DNA of 60,250 nucleotides from Zygnema circumcarinatum (Eukaryota; Streptophyta; Zygnematophyceae; Zygnematales; Zygnemataceae), in assembly GCA_037447605.1 (NCBI GenBank), contig CM074817.1, positions 683,869-744,118 of the forward strand, read 5' to 3'. The notes under the pieces are model-generated. The model was given only the letters and a program-made list of their open reading frames with translations, searched no databases and was not told the DNA's origin. Made by a program: the position numbers and the translations under genes. Positions 24,001 to 35,966 of the stretch are shown piece by piece (the first letter of the stretch is position 1; every line of letters begins with the position of its first letter).

Positions 24001-27000
24001 GTCGCAAATCGGCGGGCAAATCGCCGACTGGACGTTTTCGAACAACCCCATCGTTCGCGCAGCGTTCGTTCAGCACCTGCAGGTGATCCCCCGCCCCCAC
24101 CTCTGCCATGCCATGCCATGCCATCACCATGCGCATGGCATGTGGCGATGATGTATGCGCGTATGTGTGGATGGCGCATGGCATGGGCATGCGGCCATGC
24201 GCGATGGATGGCATCATGACCATCGCGATGAGGTCATGCCGGCGCGCTGCTAGTTGTTGGCGCGCGGGAGGGAGAGAGGGAATTGCTGTAGCGAGAGGGC
24301 GAGAGGGCGAGAGAGAGACGGAGTCTTATTAGGATGAGAGCGAGAGAGATAGAGGCGTATGATGCGGCGCTTGACGGAGAACTCAGAGGAGACAGAGAGG
24401 CAATGGAGAGCGTGGGAGGGCGGTGGAATGGACGAGACATGCAGGAATATGCATGCGACGATGGGAAGAGCGGGCGGGGATTACAGAGGGAGAGAGAGAA
24501 AGAGAGGGACAGAGAGGGAGGGGGTAGAGAAGGACATCAATGCCTGCACGAGAGTGAGGAGCTCGCTCATCATCCTTAGAACATTTGCTTGGAAGGATTG
24601 GCCAGAAAAAAACAGGAACTAAGTGCTGGACTTTCCTGCTCTATGCTGCACTTTCTTTCTTCTCCCTCTTTCCTTCTCTCTCGAGCAGAGACAATCGTCA
24701 AGTGGGACGAAGTATTGGAAGTTTTTGGAAGACCTGCATTGGGATGAAGACCTTGTCGACCCCTCGGGCGCTCTCCAACACATCATTCTCTACCGCGGTA
24801 AACTAAGAATTGTTCGAGCTGAAAAGTACTTATACCTGCATGATATTGGTGGAAATATTTCATACTCTGGCTAGCTGAAGTTTTTGAAAAATTTAAAGTA
24901 CACTTCATTCGACTATGCATGTCGTCTCGTTTCATTCTGTAAGAATCATGCTTTGATGAGATGAGGTCGTGGGTTGGGCTTTCAAATTGCAAGGTTTTGA
25001 GGCTTTCAATATTTAAGTTCTTGGAGAGTTTTTAAGGACGAGTCAGCAATTATAGACTTTGAATGGTTCTACCAGGAGGTTTACGTTTAGCCGGCCTTTT
25101 AAATTATGTGAGACTTATGCGGTTTTGGCTTTAAGCTTGCAATGCGTGCCAGGGATTTTAGAAATATAAAGCTTCTGAAGTTTTGACCTTTTTAGAGCTC
25201 GAGTATTTTGGATTTTACACCTAGGTAGTCTGATTCCAAGGCTGAACTTTTTTTATTTTTCTGCAGCTAGATTCTGATCCTTTATCGGGTTTTACAATGT
25301 GCTTATAATCGTAATCATTGTCGTTTTAAAAACTAGCTTTGTTCCTGTATGCAGGAAAAGATACAATTTCTGTCCGTGTCCAAGGACCAACGACTGCGAG
25401 CGTCATTGGAGTAGACCTTTTCAGGTACAATCCTCAATCTTTTTTTCTTTAATCTTTAGAACGGGGTTATTTTTGGAATTATTTGTGAAGTTTCTCCAAC
25501 GTGATCCGACATTTTGTGCCTCCTATTTTCTGTCCTGCGACTTGTCTGTTGCAGTATCGATGGCGATTACCACACGGTGATAGAAAAGGTCGGAGCCGGA
25601 CACGTTACTGTGAACAGCAGTACAGAACTGCAAGTTGTGAACATAGAACTGGTGTATAACAGAACCGTAAAGTGGACCCAAGGGACGCTTTACTACAGCA
25701 CATGGATACGACCGATCAGCGGAAATCCTTATAACAGGTATTTGCAATGAGTCTATTGAGAACAGAGAAGTAGAGAGGGAGGGAGATAGAGAGAGACGGC
25801 GGGTGATCTCTAGAGTAAGTGACAGCGAGGAAGGAAGGACGAGGGAGGGGGGACGGAAGAGAGATCCTTTACCGCCATACGTAGACTTTTCATGTTCTGC
25901 GGTTTCTAGAATATGCATGAAATTAACCTATACAATGCGATGTACGCTGCGGTTTGTTGTGCAGATCAGACGAGTGCGCTGTGCGTTCACCATTCTATGG
26001 CGTGTACGCGGAGGCGGGTTCCATATTCATGGTGCACGGACTGGTGGCAGTCATGTTGGGGTGGGAAACCCTGGCAGTGTGTTTAGCGGCACTCCTCTTC
26101 CTCTCTCTCGCCGTTTTCTTCATCCGCCAGCTGCGCTTCTACCCCCGCATGAGTGACGTCACCGCTGGAGCGTTCCGATATGCAGCAACACAGGTAAGCT
26201 CTGCCTTGGTTGGAAGAATGAAAATGTTAAGACTTTGAGGTTTGCATGCTAATCTTACCCCAAAATTACCCGAAATGTGAAGAGTCAAAGGCCCCTAAAC
26301 ACTTCAACATGCTCAAGACTCTTATCCGTTTTTGCTCCCTCTCCTTCTCTCTCTCCCACTGCGCTCCTCATCTCTGCGTGACGCAATGTTCAGGGCAACA
26401 TTGCGGTGCTGGAAGCGATTTCAAAGAAGAGAAATTTTAATGTGGACTGCCATGTGGGGGGCTTCACAGCTCTCCACGCAGCCTGCATTCAAGGACAGGT
26501 GTGCCACAAACCCAAACCTTCAAAATCTCAAACTCCAAAAACCTCAGGCCCAAGAAGGCTCTAAAAAACCAAAGAAAATTGACTCCAGACGTCCCCCCTC
26601 CCCCCTCTTTCTTGTTCTTTCCTTTTCCTTTATTCCGCCTCGTCTTCATTTTCTGCAGGAGGAAGTTGTGGAATGGCTTCTTGAAAGGGGTGCTTCAGTT
26701 CACAAAGTAAAAAATGATGACTGGATGGACACTCCTCTCCACTATGCAGCTGCCAACGGACATAGAAAAGTTGCCCAAGTCCTCCTCTCGCACGGAGCAG
26801 ACCCCCAAAGAAAAAATTATCAAGACTGTATTCCTTCAGAACTCGCCGCAATGTCCGGTTATAAAGACCTCGCCACCTTTCTTTTAACAGCAGAAAAAGT
26901 GGAACCCCCGGCAAAGGAAACGGTTTCTAAGTTTTCAACCAAATTTTCAATATTTAGGTCAAGGAAAAGCGTCCCAAACCCGGAACTGACGGAACGAGAA

Positions 27001-27384
27001 CGGAACGGAACCGGTGGCGCAAGCATGGAAAGAGGGAGATCATTGAAATCTGGATGTCAAGTGAATGACTATGATGCTGCAAATGCCTCCCATGCTGGAG
27101 AAGCAGATCAAAGTGCAGACGGAAATTTTGCGGAAGAAGTTTCACAATTGCAAAGTGTTCTGCATCAGTTTAAGGCAGCAGCTGCCACTTCGAGCGGAAA
27201 CCAATCGGAAGGTTTGGACATGCGAAAATTAAACCTAATTGAGCCAATGCCTGTTTTGTCGGAAGAGGGCATTTCAAACGGAGCGGCACCAAGCCCCACT
27301 TCTGGGCTTTCTTCTCCTCACGATTTCCTCGCAAAAAAGGTGCTGAGTTTTGACTCTTTGTTTGGGAAGAATAGGTATAAATGA
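21035..27384 (+). CDS. GH26 glycoside hydrolase - transmembrane - ankyrin protein (5' exon unresolved)
   Basis: Exons 21035-21284, 22412-22575, 22778-23150, 23340-23522, 23628-23726, 24002-24082, 24689-24797, 25355-25424, 25555-25737, 25965-26193, 26394-26498 and 26659-27384 join in frame to about 857 residues. Exon 21035 needs an upstream ATG exon. The product begins with a hydrophobic signal-type segment (VVGVILLLGL). The GH26 domain follows, with the acid/base Glu in RFAHEMNGAWYPW (codon 22559-22561) and the nucleophile Glu in MVIPETAALF (23445-23447). GH26 enzymes cleave beta-mannans or mixed beta-glucans. After a beta-rich module comes a membrane helix (about 26060-26130), then ankyrin repeats (FTALHAACIQGQ, DTPLHYAAANGHRKVAQVLL) and a disordered tail. 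The catalytic part should face outside and the ankyrins the cytosol. The TGA at 27382 may be a true stop or lie in an intron joining it to the GT2 frame. Confidence 0.8.
21508..22302 (+). repeat. GGGAGA hexamer array in a GH26-gene intron
   Basis: About 795 bases of nearly pure GGGAGA with scattered GGAGA and GGAGGA variants fill most of the intron between the signal-peptide exon and the HEMN exon. All six frames stay open for long stretches because of composition. These are not genes. Confidence 0.95.
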
Positions 27385-27633
27385 GCTTTATATGACACAG
27401 CTTGAATTCTTTGTCATACTAACCCATTCTTCGTCTTATTGAACCTGAATGCTTTTTACCTTTATGGATTTGTTGAATAGCAGAAAGATAGTCTTTCAAC
27501 CTTCAAGCACCTTTTGCAGGTGCAAGTGGGTCTTTAGGGCTTTCGCATGATGTGTTTCATAAAATTTAGAAGGCAACCAGGAATTGGGGATTAGGGAGTT
27601 ATATTGAACTCGTTTCAAGTGGATGAAAAGCAG

Positions 27634-30600
27634 ATGAAACCTCAGGAGGTCGAAGAATACATTTCGAGGGGATTTGACGGAGCCGGAACTCCTGGAACAC
27701 AGTTAAAGCCGGGGACACGGCTATGGCGATTTTTTGCAGTCGTCTGCCAAGTAAGTCTGTCTGTCTGTCTGTAAGTTTTATTAGCTGGGATAGTTTGAGA
27801 TTTGTGAATGTTGGTATGTTTGATTTTTACAGGTTAGGGCAGGTTGTTGAACTAATTCTTGGGCATGCACTAATGTGTGCATTTAGAGGCGGCTTTCCGG
27901 GTTTCGGAGACCGTTAGGGTTTGCTAGGCGAGCTCTTTCTCGCTTTTTTCGTTCCTCTCTATTTCTCTCTTACCCTTCCCTTTTAATTTTGTAAAATGAT
28001 ATCCGGCGGCTCATGCAGGGGACGGGTTTGATCTACTTTGCATGGCGGGCCGTTCGGAGCTTCAACGACAGCCAAGTGTGGCTGAGCGTAATCTTCTTCG
28101 TCTGCGAATTTGTCACTTTTGTGCCGTCCTTCTTCTTTTGCATGGAGGTATCTCTCCGTCTTTCTCTCTGTCTCTCTCACTCTCGCTCTCTATCTTTCTC
28201 CTTGCCTTTATTTTGAACAAACTTGTTCATTAAGTTTTTGTGGAGGGGGGGAGTGTGGAAGGGGGAGAGAAGGGAGGCGAGGAGGAGCTGGGGAGGGGAG
28301 AGTGCCATGGAGGAGGAAGGGTGGGAGGGGGAGGGCGAGAGGGAGGGAGGGAAGGAGAGGGAGAGAACAAGGTCCAGTTTGTTATTAATTGAATTTTCAC
28401 CTGAATTTATTTATCATTTTTATTACGGCCTTATTTGGTTGTGTATATTATTTTCGTTTCTGCCTGAACGATCATCTCCACGCAAGGTCTATATGCAAGT
28501 CATTCGTCTTACCATTTCCCTAAAACATCAATCAACCTTAGGGCTTTTCATGTCCTACCCACTAAATGCTTTCTTTAAAGATTTTTCTTATTGAAACCAT
28601 ATTCTCCCTGCGATGATCATCCATTGGGCTTGTCCATTGGCATGTCCCAGGTTTGGTCGCCGATTGAGAGAGAAAAGCGGCTCCTTTCAACGATGGATCT
28701 AAGGCCGGAGGACTATCCGAGTGTGGACATTTACGTCGTCTGCTACAACGAGCCGGTGGATATCATTGAAGCGACTGTTTGTGCAGCCCTTAATTTGAAG
28801 TAAAGTTCCTCACAGTTGCTCCCAAGTCCCCCTAAAGAGCTCGACACCTCTTAAACTTAACAAAATCTGAAAGCCTTAGCCATATAATCTCCAATTTTGA
28901 AGCTTTGAAATCCTTGCAAATCCTAAAACCCTTGGAAAGCCGACAACCCTAGAAACGGCATTCATTTGCTCGCTCCCCATCTCGCCCCTCTAGTTTCTCC
29001 CTTTCTTTTTTTGTCTCCCCTCTTTTCTCTCTCCTCCTGATTGATCCATGTGGACTTTGCACGCAATCTGGGTTGTGTGCAGATACCCAGCAAACAAGCT
29101 TGTGGTGTATGTCCTGGACGATGGGAGGCGGGAGGAGGTGAAGGCGATGTGCCACAAGTTGGAGTTCCAAGGCCGCCTCCTCTCACGAAAGGGGAGGGGG
29201 AGAGGGAGAGGGAGGGAGCAGGCGCAGCTCGTCTACACCACGCGTACTAAGGTTAGCCTCTTCTCTTACCTCGCAACCCCTTGAACGTGCGAACCTCATC
29301 GCATGTCGCACTCTCTCGTTTCCTTTCTCCCTGTTCCATCTAAAAGCTCTTCTAACTGAAACTCTAATGCGTCCTCCTTCCCTCCCTCGACCCACTCCCT
29401 TTCCCCCTCGACCTCGTGTCCCTCTTCCCTCCTCCCTCCATACCCAGAACCCTAAGGGCTTGCTGAAAACTCTGTTCCCTGAACCTGCTGTAAAGCCTGC
29501 GCTTCTGTAGGTTGCCTGTTGATTCTTGAGCCTTCAACTCTCCGATCGCTGAACCCCAGACTCTAGAAGCCTCTGCATTATGAACCTTGAACCCTGAACC
29601 TGAACCTTTAACCTTCGCACCTGGAACCCTAACTTCTGAACCCTAGACCGAACCCCCAACCCCTACCGCCAACCCCTTACACTCAAATCCCAACACCCCA
29701 AACCCGAAACTCCTTCCCCCTTCTCCCAATCCCCTACACCCTCCCCTCTTAACCCCACCTTCTCAATCCCTACACCCTACTTCCTTACCCCCTTGACCCC
29801 GTTCCCCCTCTTCCCTCCCCCTCCCCCCCTCCCTCCCCCCCTCCCTCCCCCTTAGACCATGGACCATGGAGCCTAGAGCCTTAACGCTAGAGTCTAGGAT
29901 ATAGAGGTCAGCCCTCCCCTCTGAGCCTTCTGCTGTGCCCCACCCCGGCAGGTGAAGGGCGTGGCGCACCACGCAAAGGCGGGCAACATCAACAGCGCTC
30001 TGCTCAAGGGGGCGCGGCGAGGGGGCGCGTTTGTGGCCGTACTCGACTGCGACATGATCGCACAGCCCGAATTCCTGCAAGCCGCGCTGCCGCACTTTTT
30101 CCGGAAGGGGAGAGAGGGGGGAGAGGGAGGGGAGGGAGGGGAGGGAGGGGGATGGCGGCTCAAGCCCAAGGCAGCCTTCCTGCAGAGTCCCCAGGTGATG
30201 ACTCAAAACACTGATTTTGGTTTACAGCATTGGGATTTGGGGGAACCCTAAATGCGCTACGGAATTCTAAAGGTTTGACTGCTCTACGGCTTTCGAAACT
30301 CATACAGACCTTACAACTCTGCAACCCTAAACGTCTGACGATGTCAAAACCTAAAATTGACCGTAAGCACGGTGAATTAAAGGCAACTCTGAGAACTTGG
30401 AAAGCAGCTTCCTACCTGCTTTTTGTAGTTGTCTGGACCCTCATTAACGCTCAAAATATTTGCAAAACAGGACTTCTACAACGTTGAGAAGAGCGACCCC
30501 ATGGGACATAGAGCTGCGTTCTTTTACGGTCCCATGATGCAAGGCCGCGACGGACTGGGAGCGTGTCCATGTGTTGGAACTGGAGTCATTTTCCGTAGAG

Positions 30601-33600
30601 ACGCTCTCATCTCCATTGGAGGACAAGCGTACGGCTCCATCACGGAAGATTACAATTCTGCAATGGCCCTCATGGGGGCAGGTGAGGGCGCTTTGTTTTT
30701 TTCTTTTTGACCCGTTGAAATTATGAAACTATGGGTTTTGAGGAGTGGCAGGTTTTTGTTTAGTGAAGGTTTTGTTAAGGAAAGCACAAATTGGGACGAA
30801 CCATGCAGGGTTTTCCTCCATGTATTTGAATGTGAGACTCATTTACGGGCTTGCTCCGGACGATATCGACTCGGTGCTTAAGCAGCGATTGCGCTGGGCG
30901 ATGGGCTCTCTGCAGGTGAGAGAGAGAAAGATGGACAAAGGAGGGGGAGAGAGGAAAGGGTGAGAGAGTATGATGGTAAGAGAGCGAAACAGACAGACTG
31001 ACAGAGCGACTCCCCTCCGGAATTATGACTTGCTCAGAGATTTCAGGGAGTTGAGAGCTGTATGTGTCAAGAAATTGCAAAATTATGTTTGGAAGTTTTG
31101 ATGTCCAGATTCTAATCTTGGGGCCTTGATTTCTAGATTCTTTGTCGGGACAACCCGCTGCTGAAGCCCGGCCTCACTTTTGCACAGTCTCTACTTTTCT
31201 TCCAGTCAGCTTTTCAGGTGTGCTTGAAGCCTACCCAAATGCGCAACCCAAAACTTTATGAACCTAAAGCCCCTAATACCAATGGCAATCTTATGGCGTG
31301 ATGACGTTAGAAACCCTTCATCTGTATACTTATTCAGCTTATTCAGCCCTTGAAGGCTTTGCGATTCTATGATGCAAACCCTAAACTCTAACACACTTAT
31401 AGAGGTTCCATGTAAGGCCAAAACAACTGAACTTCCTAAAGCAGTAACTATGCGTTTTTTAAAGTGCCACTAACCACCTAAAGTTGCTTTCTTTGCTTCG
31501 GACAGCTCCTTGTTTGATCTGGTTAGCTACTTTGGAGAGGTCTTGAAAGGTTTTGGAGGATCTTACGGTTGAGGATTTTGATTCTTTTATTTCCGGCCCG
31601 TGAAATGCAGTATGTGTTGGCCATACCGACAATTCTGATGGCTCTTGTGCCAATCATTTACCTCTTTTTCTCCATACCCCCTATTTACGCCCCAATTTAC
31701 GAGTTTTGCGCGTTTTTCTTCGCTTACTATGCGGCGAATCGATTAATGCTGTTCCACGCACACCGCGGAATACCAAATAAGGTTCAAATCGCAATCTGAA
31801 CCCTATCTGGCTTGTTAATGGGAGCGAGAGGGGGGTGGAGGGAGAGGGAAGCGATTCGCTGAAGGAAGGAGAGGACAAGAAAGGGAGAGGAGCAAGAGAA
31901 AATTGGGGGGGGGGGGGGGGGGGGGGGGGGNNNNNNNNNNCGCGGGAGAGAGAGAGTTAGAGATAGAGATAGAGAGAGGAGGGTGGGGGAGGGAGGGGGA
32001 AGGGGCTAGAGGAGGGAGAAAAGGACGATGTGAGAATGATACGGTTGTTGGAGAGGGGGAGGAGGTAGGCTGTGGGTTAACTTGACTAGGCTTGACTGGA
32101 CGTGACTTTACTGAACTTTGACCTGATTATATATCTCTGTCCAGGGTTTGGAAATGTGGAGAGGGTCCCAAATGTGGCTGTGGAATGCCCCCAACAATGT
32201 GTTGGCGTGCTGGAAAGTTTTCACCACCGAGTTTTGGATTTTCCGACTGCTGGGATTCGGCAAGGTCAGTCCAAACTACTATTTAAAGAAAATCAAAGAG
32301 AATTTACTGAAATTGGAAGTATGGAGCGGAAGTAAAACTTGAGTTGTACAACTTTAGACTTTCAAACTCTTAAAATCGGTTCTTCCTTTGCATATATTGT
32401 AAAAAACATTGATACGCTAAGAGCCATGAACCTTTCTTACTAATCCATTTGGATGTTATCGCAGATTGGATTTACTGTCACGAGCAAAGAGAAGCAGAAC
32501 GATTGGAAGAAGGCGTTTCTATGTGTTTGGATGTTCCTTTTGTACTATGCGGCGGTGATGGGTGGAGTGGCGTACAATATCGTCTATATCGTGAGGGGCG
32601 ACCTCGACCAATACCAAGTTGCATCGCAGGTATCGTCAAGATGTCTCTCTCTCTCTCTCCGTCTTTCTACTCCTTCCTGCCTACCCTTTCTCTCTCCCCT
32701 TCTCGCTTTTGTTTGCTCTCCCTAACTCTCTTTCTTTTCCCTCCCCCTTCTCTCCACCCTGCCTCCTCCCTTTTCACATCTCTCTCTCTCTGCCCCCTCG
32801 CCACTGTCATTTTCCGCACTTATCCTTCCCTCCGCTTTCCTCCCTCTCCCTCGTTTTCTCTCAACCCTTTTCCTCTATTGTCGTCAATCCCTCTCTCCCT
32901 CGCCCCTCCATCTCTCCCTTTCTATCTCTCTCTCTACCTCCGAATCTCTCTATTTTGCTCTCCCTTCTCTCTCTCTCAATCTCTCCTTCTCTTTCCATCT
33001 ACCATCATCCATCCATCCATCTATCCATCTACCTCCTCTTCCTCTCCCTCTCCCCCCCTCTCAACCTCTCCCTCTCTTTCTTGCTCCCCCTCTTTCTCCA
33101 TCTCTCCCTTTTCTCTCCCCTCTTTTCCCAAAACCTCTCCTCCTCTCTCGCCCCCTCCCTCCCCCTCTCTCTCCCTCCCTCACCCTCTCTCCCTCTCCCT
33201 CCCTCCTCTCTCCCTCCCTCTCTCTCCGCGTGCAGGCGGTGGCCCTTGCGTGGGGCCTCCTTGTGTGTCTAATGCTGCTCCCCCCTGTGGCGGTAGCCTT
33301 CCCCCTTTGGCGGCGGCCCCGCCCGGGCCGCGTCCTCTGGGAGGAGAGCCTCTCGCAGGGCGTGCCCACCCCCGCCCGCCAACCCTCGGGTGGGCTTCTA
33401 AAACCCTAAACCCCCTGCATCGTTACAATTTCAAACCCTTTGAAGTTTGGCCTGAAAAACCTCTATCCCCTTTCCCCCCGCCCCCCCTCCCTCCTCCCTC
33501 CCCTGTAAAGGTCCTGAAGCTCTAAAAACTTGAAGGCATACACAGCTCATTTCTTTTTGGGGGGTAGCAGCATTCATGCGCTCTGTCACGTCACCTCTCG

Positions 33601-35966
33601 CTCGGGTTGGTAATCGCCTTCGCCGAGTTGCTTTTTCGGATCCGTTGGGAGGAGAAGAGGGAGCAGAACCTTCGAATCCTTATAACGGAAGGAATTCGCA
33701 GCATGTGTCGGACGTTCCGTCGCACACAACGGTGGTGCAGGTGGAGGAGAGGGGGGAGGAGGTGGCTGCAGAGGGAGAGGCGGACCTCTCTCTGCCAAAA
33801 AGACCTCCAGTGATCAAAGTGGATAGACATGCTAGGGAGTTTTCTGGACAATTATACGCGGTAAAGTGCCACACTAACACTTGGGGTATGAAATTATATA
33901 AATCATTATTATATTCTGGATAGCATGGTGACGATGAGGGAAGGGAGAGCGATCGGTGAGTGGAGAGGAGGGTGGAAGAGAGGGGGAGAGCGAGTGAGTA
34001 TCAGTGTATCAGTGCCAAGTATCAGTGTTTGTAGTGAGTGAGAAAAGTTGAATTTTTCACTTCCGTATGAGTTCCATTCAAACGATCTGCACCTTCTATA
34101 CATGTAGAGCCCACTCTTGATATTGTGGGGGAAATAAGGCTCAGGATGTGTTGTATTTGCGTCGTAATTTCAGGGTTTCAATTCCTTTTTTGCAGAATTC
34201 GTATGTTGTTACACCCTCGGCACCTGAATATCCACGCTTCCCTGGGCACGTAAGTGATAATCTTTCTGCCTTGGTTGGAGCAGTAGAGAAAGTGGCTGAT
34301 TATAATGTAAAACATTCAGTCCGTAAATAGAGGAAGAAACTGCTCCTCGATGCATTGAACAGGTGTGACGGGCCGAATCTCGATGTACAAGTGACTTTGG
34401 ACACCTGCGGATTTCCATGCTTCAGTCAGCCGTAGTTTCTGTCTAACAGATCCCACTGTAACGAAGTGCAGGTAAACGAGTTGGCAACAACTGCCCGTCC
34501 GGCTCGAGTGGTGGAAAGTGTCGCTGCCGACGATGACATGGATGCGCAAATGGAGATTAGCGCCATTTACAGGTATGCCCCCTACTCTCCCCCCTCACTC
34601 ACTCACTATCTCTGACTCTCTCTCCCTTTCTCGAACCCTCTTATCCCTTTCTTTTTACCCTTTCTCTCCCTGCTTCTCTCATTCTCTTGCACTCTTGCCT
34701 CCTCGTCCCCCCTCCCTCACCCCCGCCCCCCCTCTCATATTCTCCTCTATTTCTTGTGCACTCTCACTTTTTCCACTCCACTGAAAGCTATCAACTTTAT
34801 CCGCATAACATTCCACGATGTACAGCATTTAGGCTACTTTTCTGCGACCTACTCGTCAAATTTCCCTGAATCCAGCATCCAAACTCCTCCGGCCCTCCCC
34901 CCACCCCCTTTTTTTCTCTCTCTCTCTTTCACAGCCTTGCGACGGGAGGTATCAGCATTCCCAATTCCGGTCTTCTCTCTGTCCCTTCCTCCGCCCCCAT
35001 TCGTCTCTCCTCCCTCTCTCCTCTCCAAAGCGCTTTCTCTTCCTTCCGACTCATCGCGGAAACTGCCCAAAATTCCATTCAGCTTCACGGCAGCTCCGTT
35101 ATTTCAAGCACTGTTGCTTCCCCTCGAATTGTAACGGAATCTCAGCATGGAGAGAAGGCCCAACTTGAACCAAGTTATGGGCCCGGAGAAGGAGAAGCTA
35201 CCACGGAAACTGAGCTGAGGAGGGGCCGTCCTCCCACTGTCTCACTACCGCAAATGGGACCCTCTCTCTCACAAAACGGGCGACCCTCTCTCATAACACC
35301 TGGTGAGGTCTTCAGATCCATAAAATCCAACTCTCTTCACTCTAATGATATGAATTGAACACCCGAAGGCCACTTGTTTAGTTGCAGATGGATAGTTATT
35401 TGTAATGTGTGGTTTTTGTGCTGATGTCACGAGTATACATTGACGACTGTACTTTTCCCTTCCCTGTGCAGCCCGCTTGGATCTTACCGAAGAAGAGATG
35501 AACTTCGAAAACTTCAGGTGCGATCACTTGTACCTCTTTTGATATTTCAACGGTTTAATTAATTCCGAGAGTTGGAGAGTTTTTAGGGTTCTCAAAAAAG
35601 TCTCGCCTAAATCCAGGCTTCATGATGCCCCTTCATGGGGCTTACTTTACACGCTCTTCGTTCATTGCTCAAGTTTCAATACCCCTAAATCCCTAAAATT
35701 CCAAATCCCGACACTGACATTTTCCCGATATGCGGCAATTCAGGACGTACATGACAAGCCGAATTGTCTATTCGGACACAGCGAGCCTCTCTGCGAAGCC
35801 CAAATTCGACCTCAAACGGCCTCTTTGGGACAACCACATGTTCGCTTTCGTGAATGGACTTTTCCTCGTCGGCCTCGCCGCGGGCGGCACGCTGTACACG
35901 GTCTTCCTGGCCACAAATCGCGACTGGTTCGGAATCCATGCTGGGCAATCCTTCTCGCTGCACTGA
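27634..35966 (+). CDS. Processive GT2 polysaccharide synthase, multi-pass membrane protein
   Basis: Eighteen exons: 27634-27750, 28019-28147, 28651-28799, 29083-29251, 29952-30194, 30471-30681, 30809-30915, 31137-31217, 31611-31781, 32145-32264, 32465-32629, 33236-33389, 33571-33860, 34196-34249, 34472-34572, 34935-35302, 35472-35517 and 35744-35966. They give 965 residues in frame. Two N-terminal membrane helices precede a cytosolic GT-A domain (about 110-380) with VVCYNEP, VLDDGR, VLDCDM (D,D), SITEDYNS (TED) and QRLRWAMG (QxxRW), the cellulose-synthase-type signature. Several membrane helices follow (about 385-605), then a long disordered tail and a last helix near residue 945. It lacks the zinc finger and plant-specific insert of plant CesA. 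Moss arabinoglucan synthase and fungal Tft1 are non-CesA GT2s for comparison, cited from memory. The product is unknown. Purine repeats encode RGRGRGRE and Gly/Glu inserts. The start at 27634 assumes a separate gene. Confidence 0.82.
29440..29760 (+). repeat. Degenerate CCCTAA/CCCTGAA-like tract in a GT2 intron
   Basis: The long intron after 29251 carries many AACCCTAA-, CCCTGAACC- and CCCCTACACCC-like units. They resemble degraded telomere-type repeats read on the C-rich strand. Similar short ACCCTAAA motifs are scattered through other introns. Confidence 0.45.
31931..31940. other. Assembly gap of 10 N after a G-run
   Basis: Ten N bases follow a run of about 27 G, inside the GT2 intron 31782-32144. 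The true length of the gap is unknown. Confidence 0.99.
32640..33230 (+). repeat. CT-rich low-complexity tract filling a GT2 intron
   Basis: CTCTCCCT-type sequence fills almost the whole intron between 32629 and 33236. The long open frames across it are serine/proline/leucine runs from composition. Confidence 0.9.

Noticed and set aside
32449-33525. A 358-residue open frame on the plus strand
   Set aside because: It runs across a CT-rich intron in a different frame from the GT2 exons at its two ends. The Ser/Pro/Leu content is a composition artefact.
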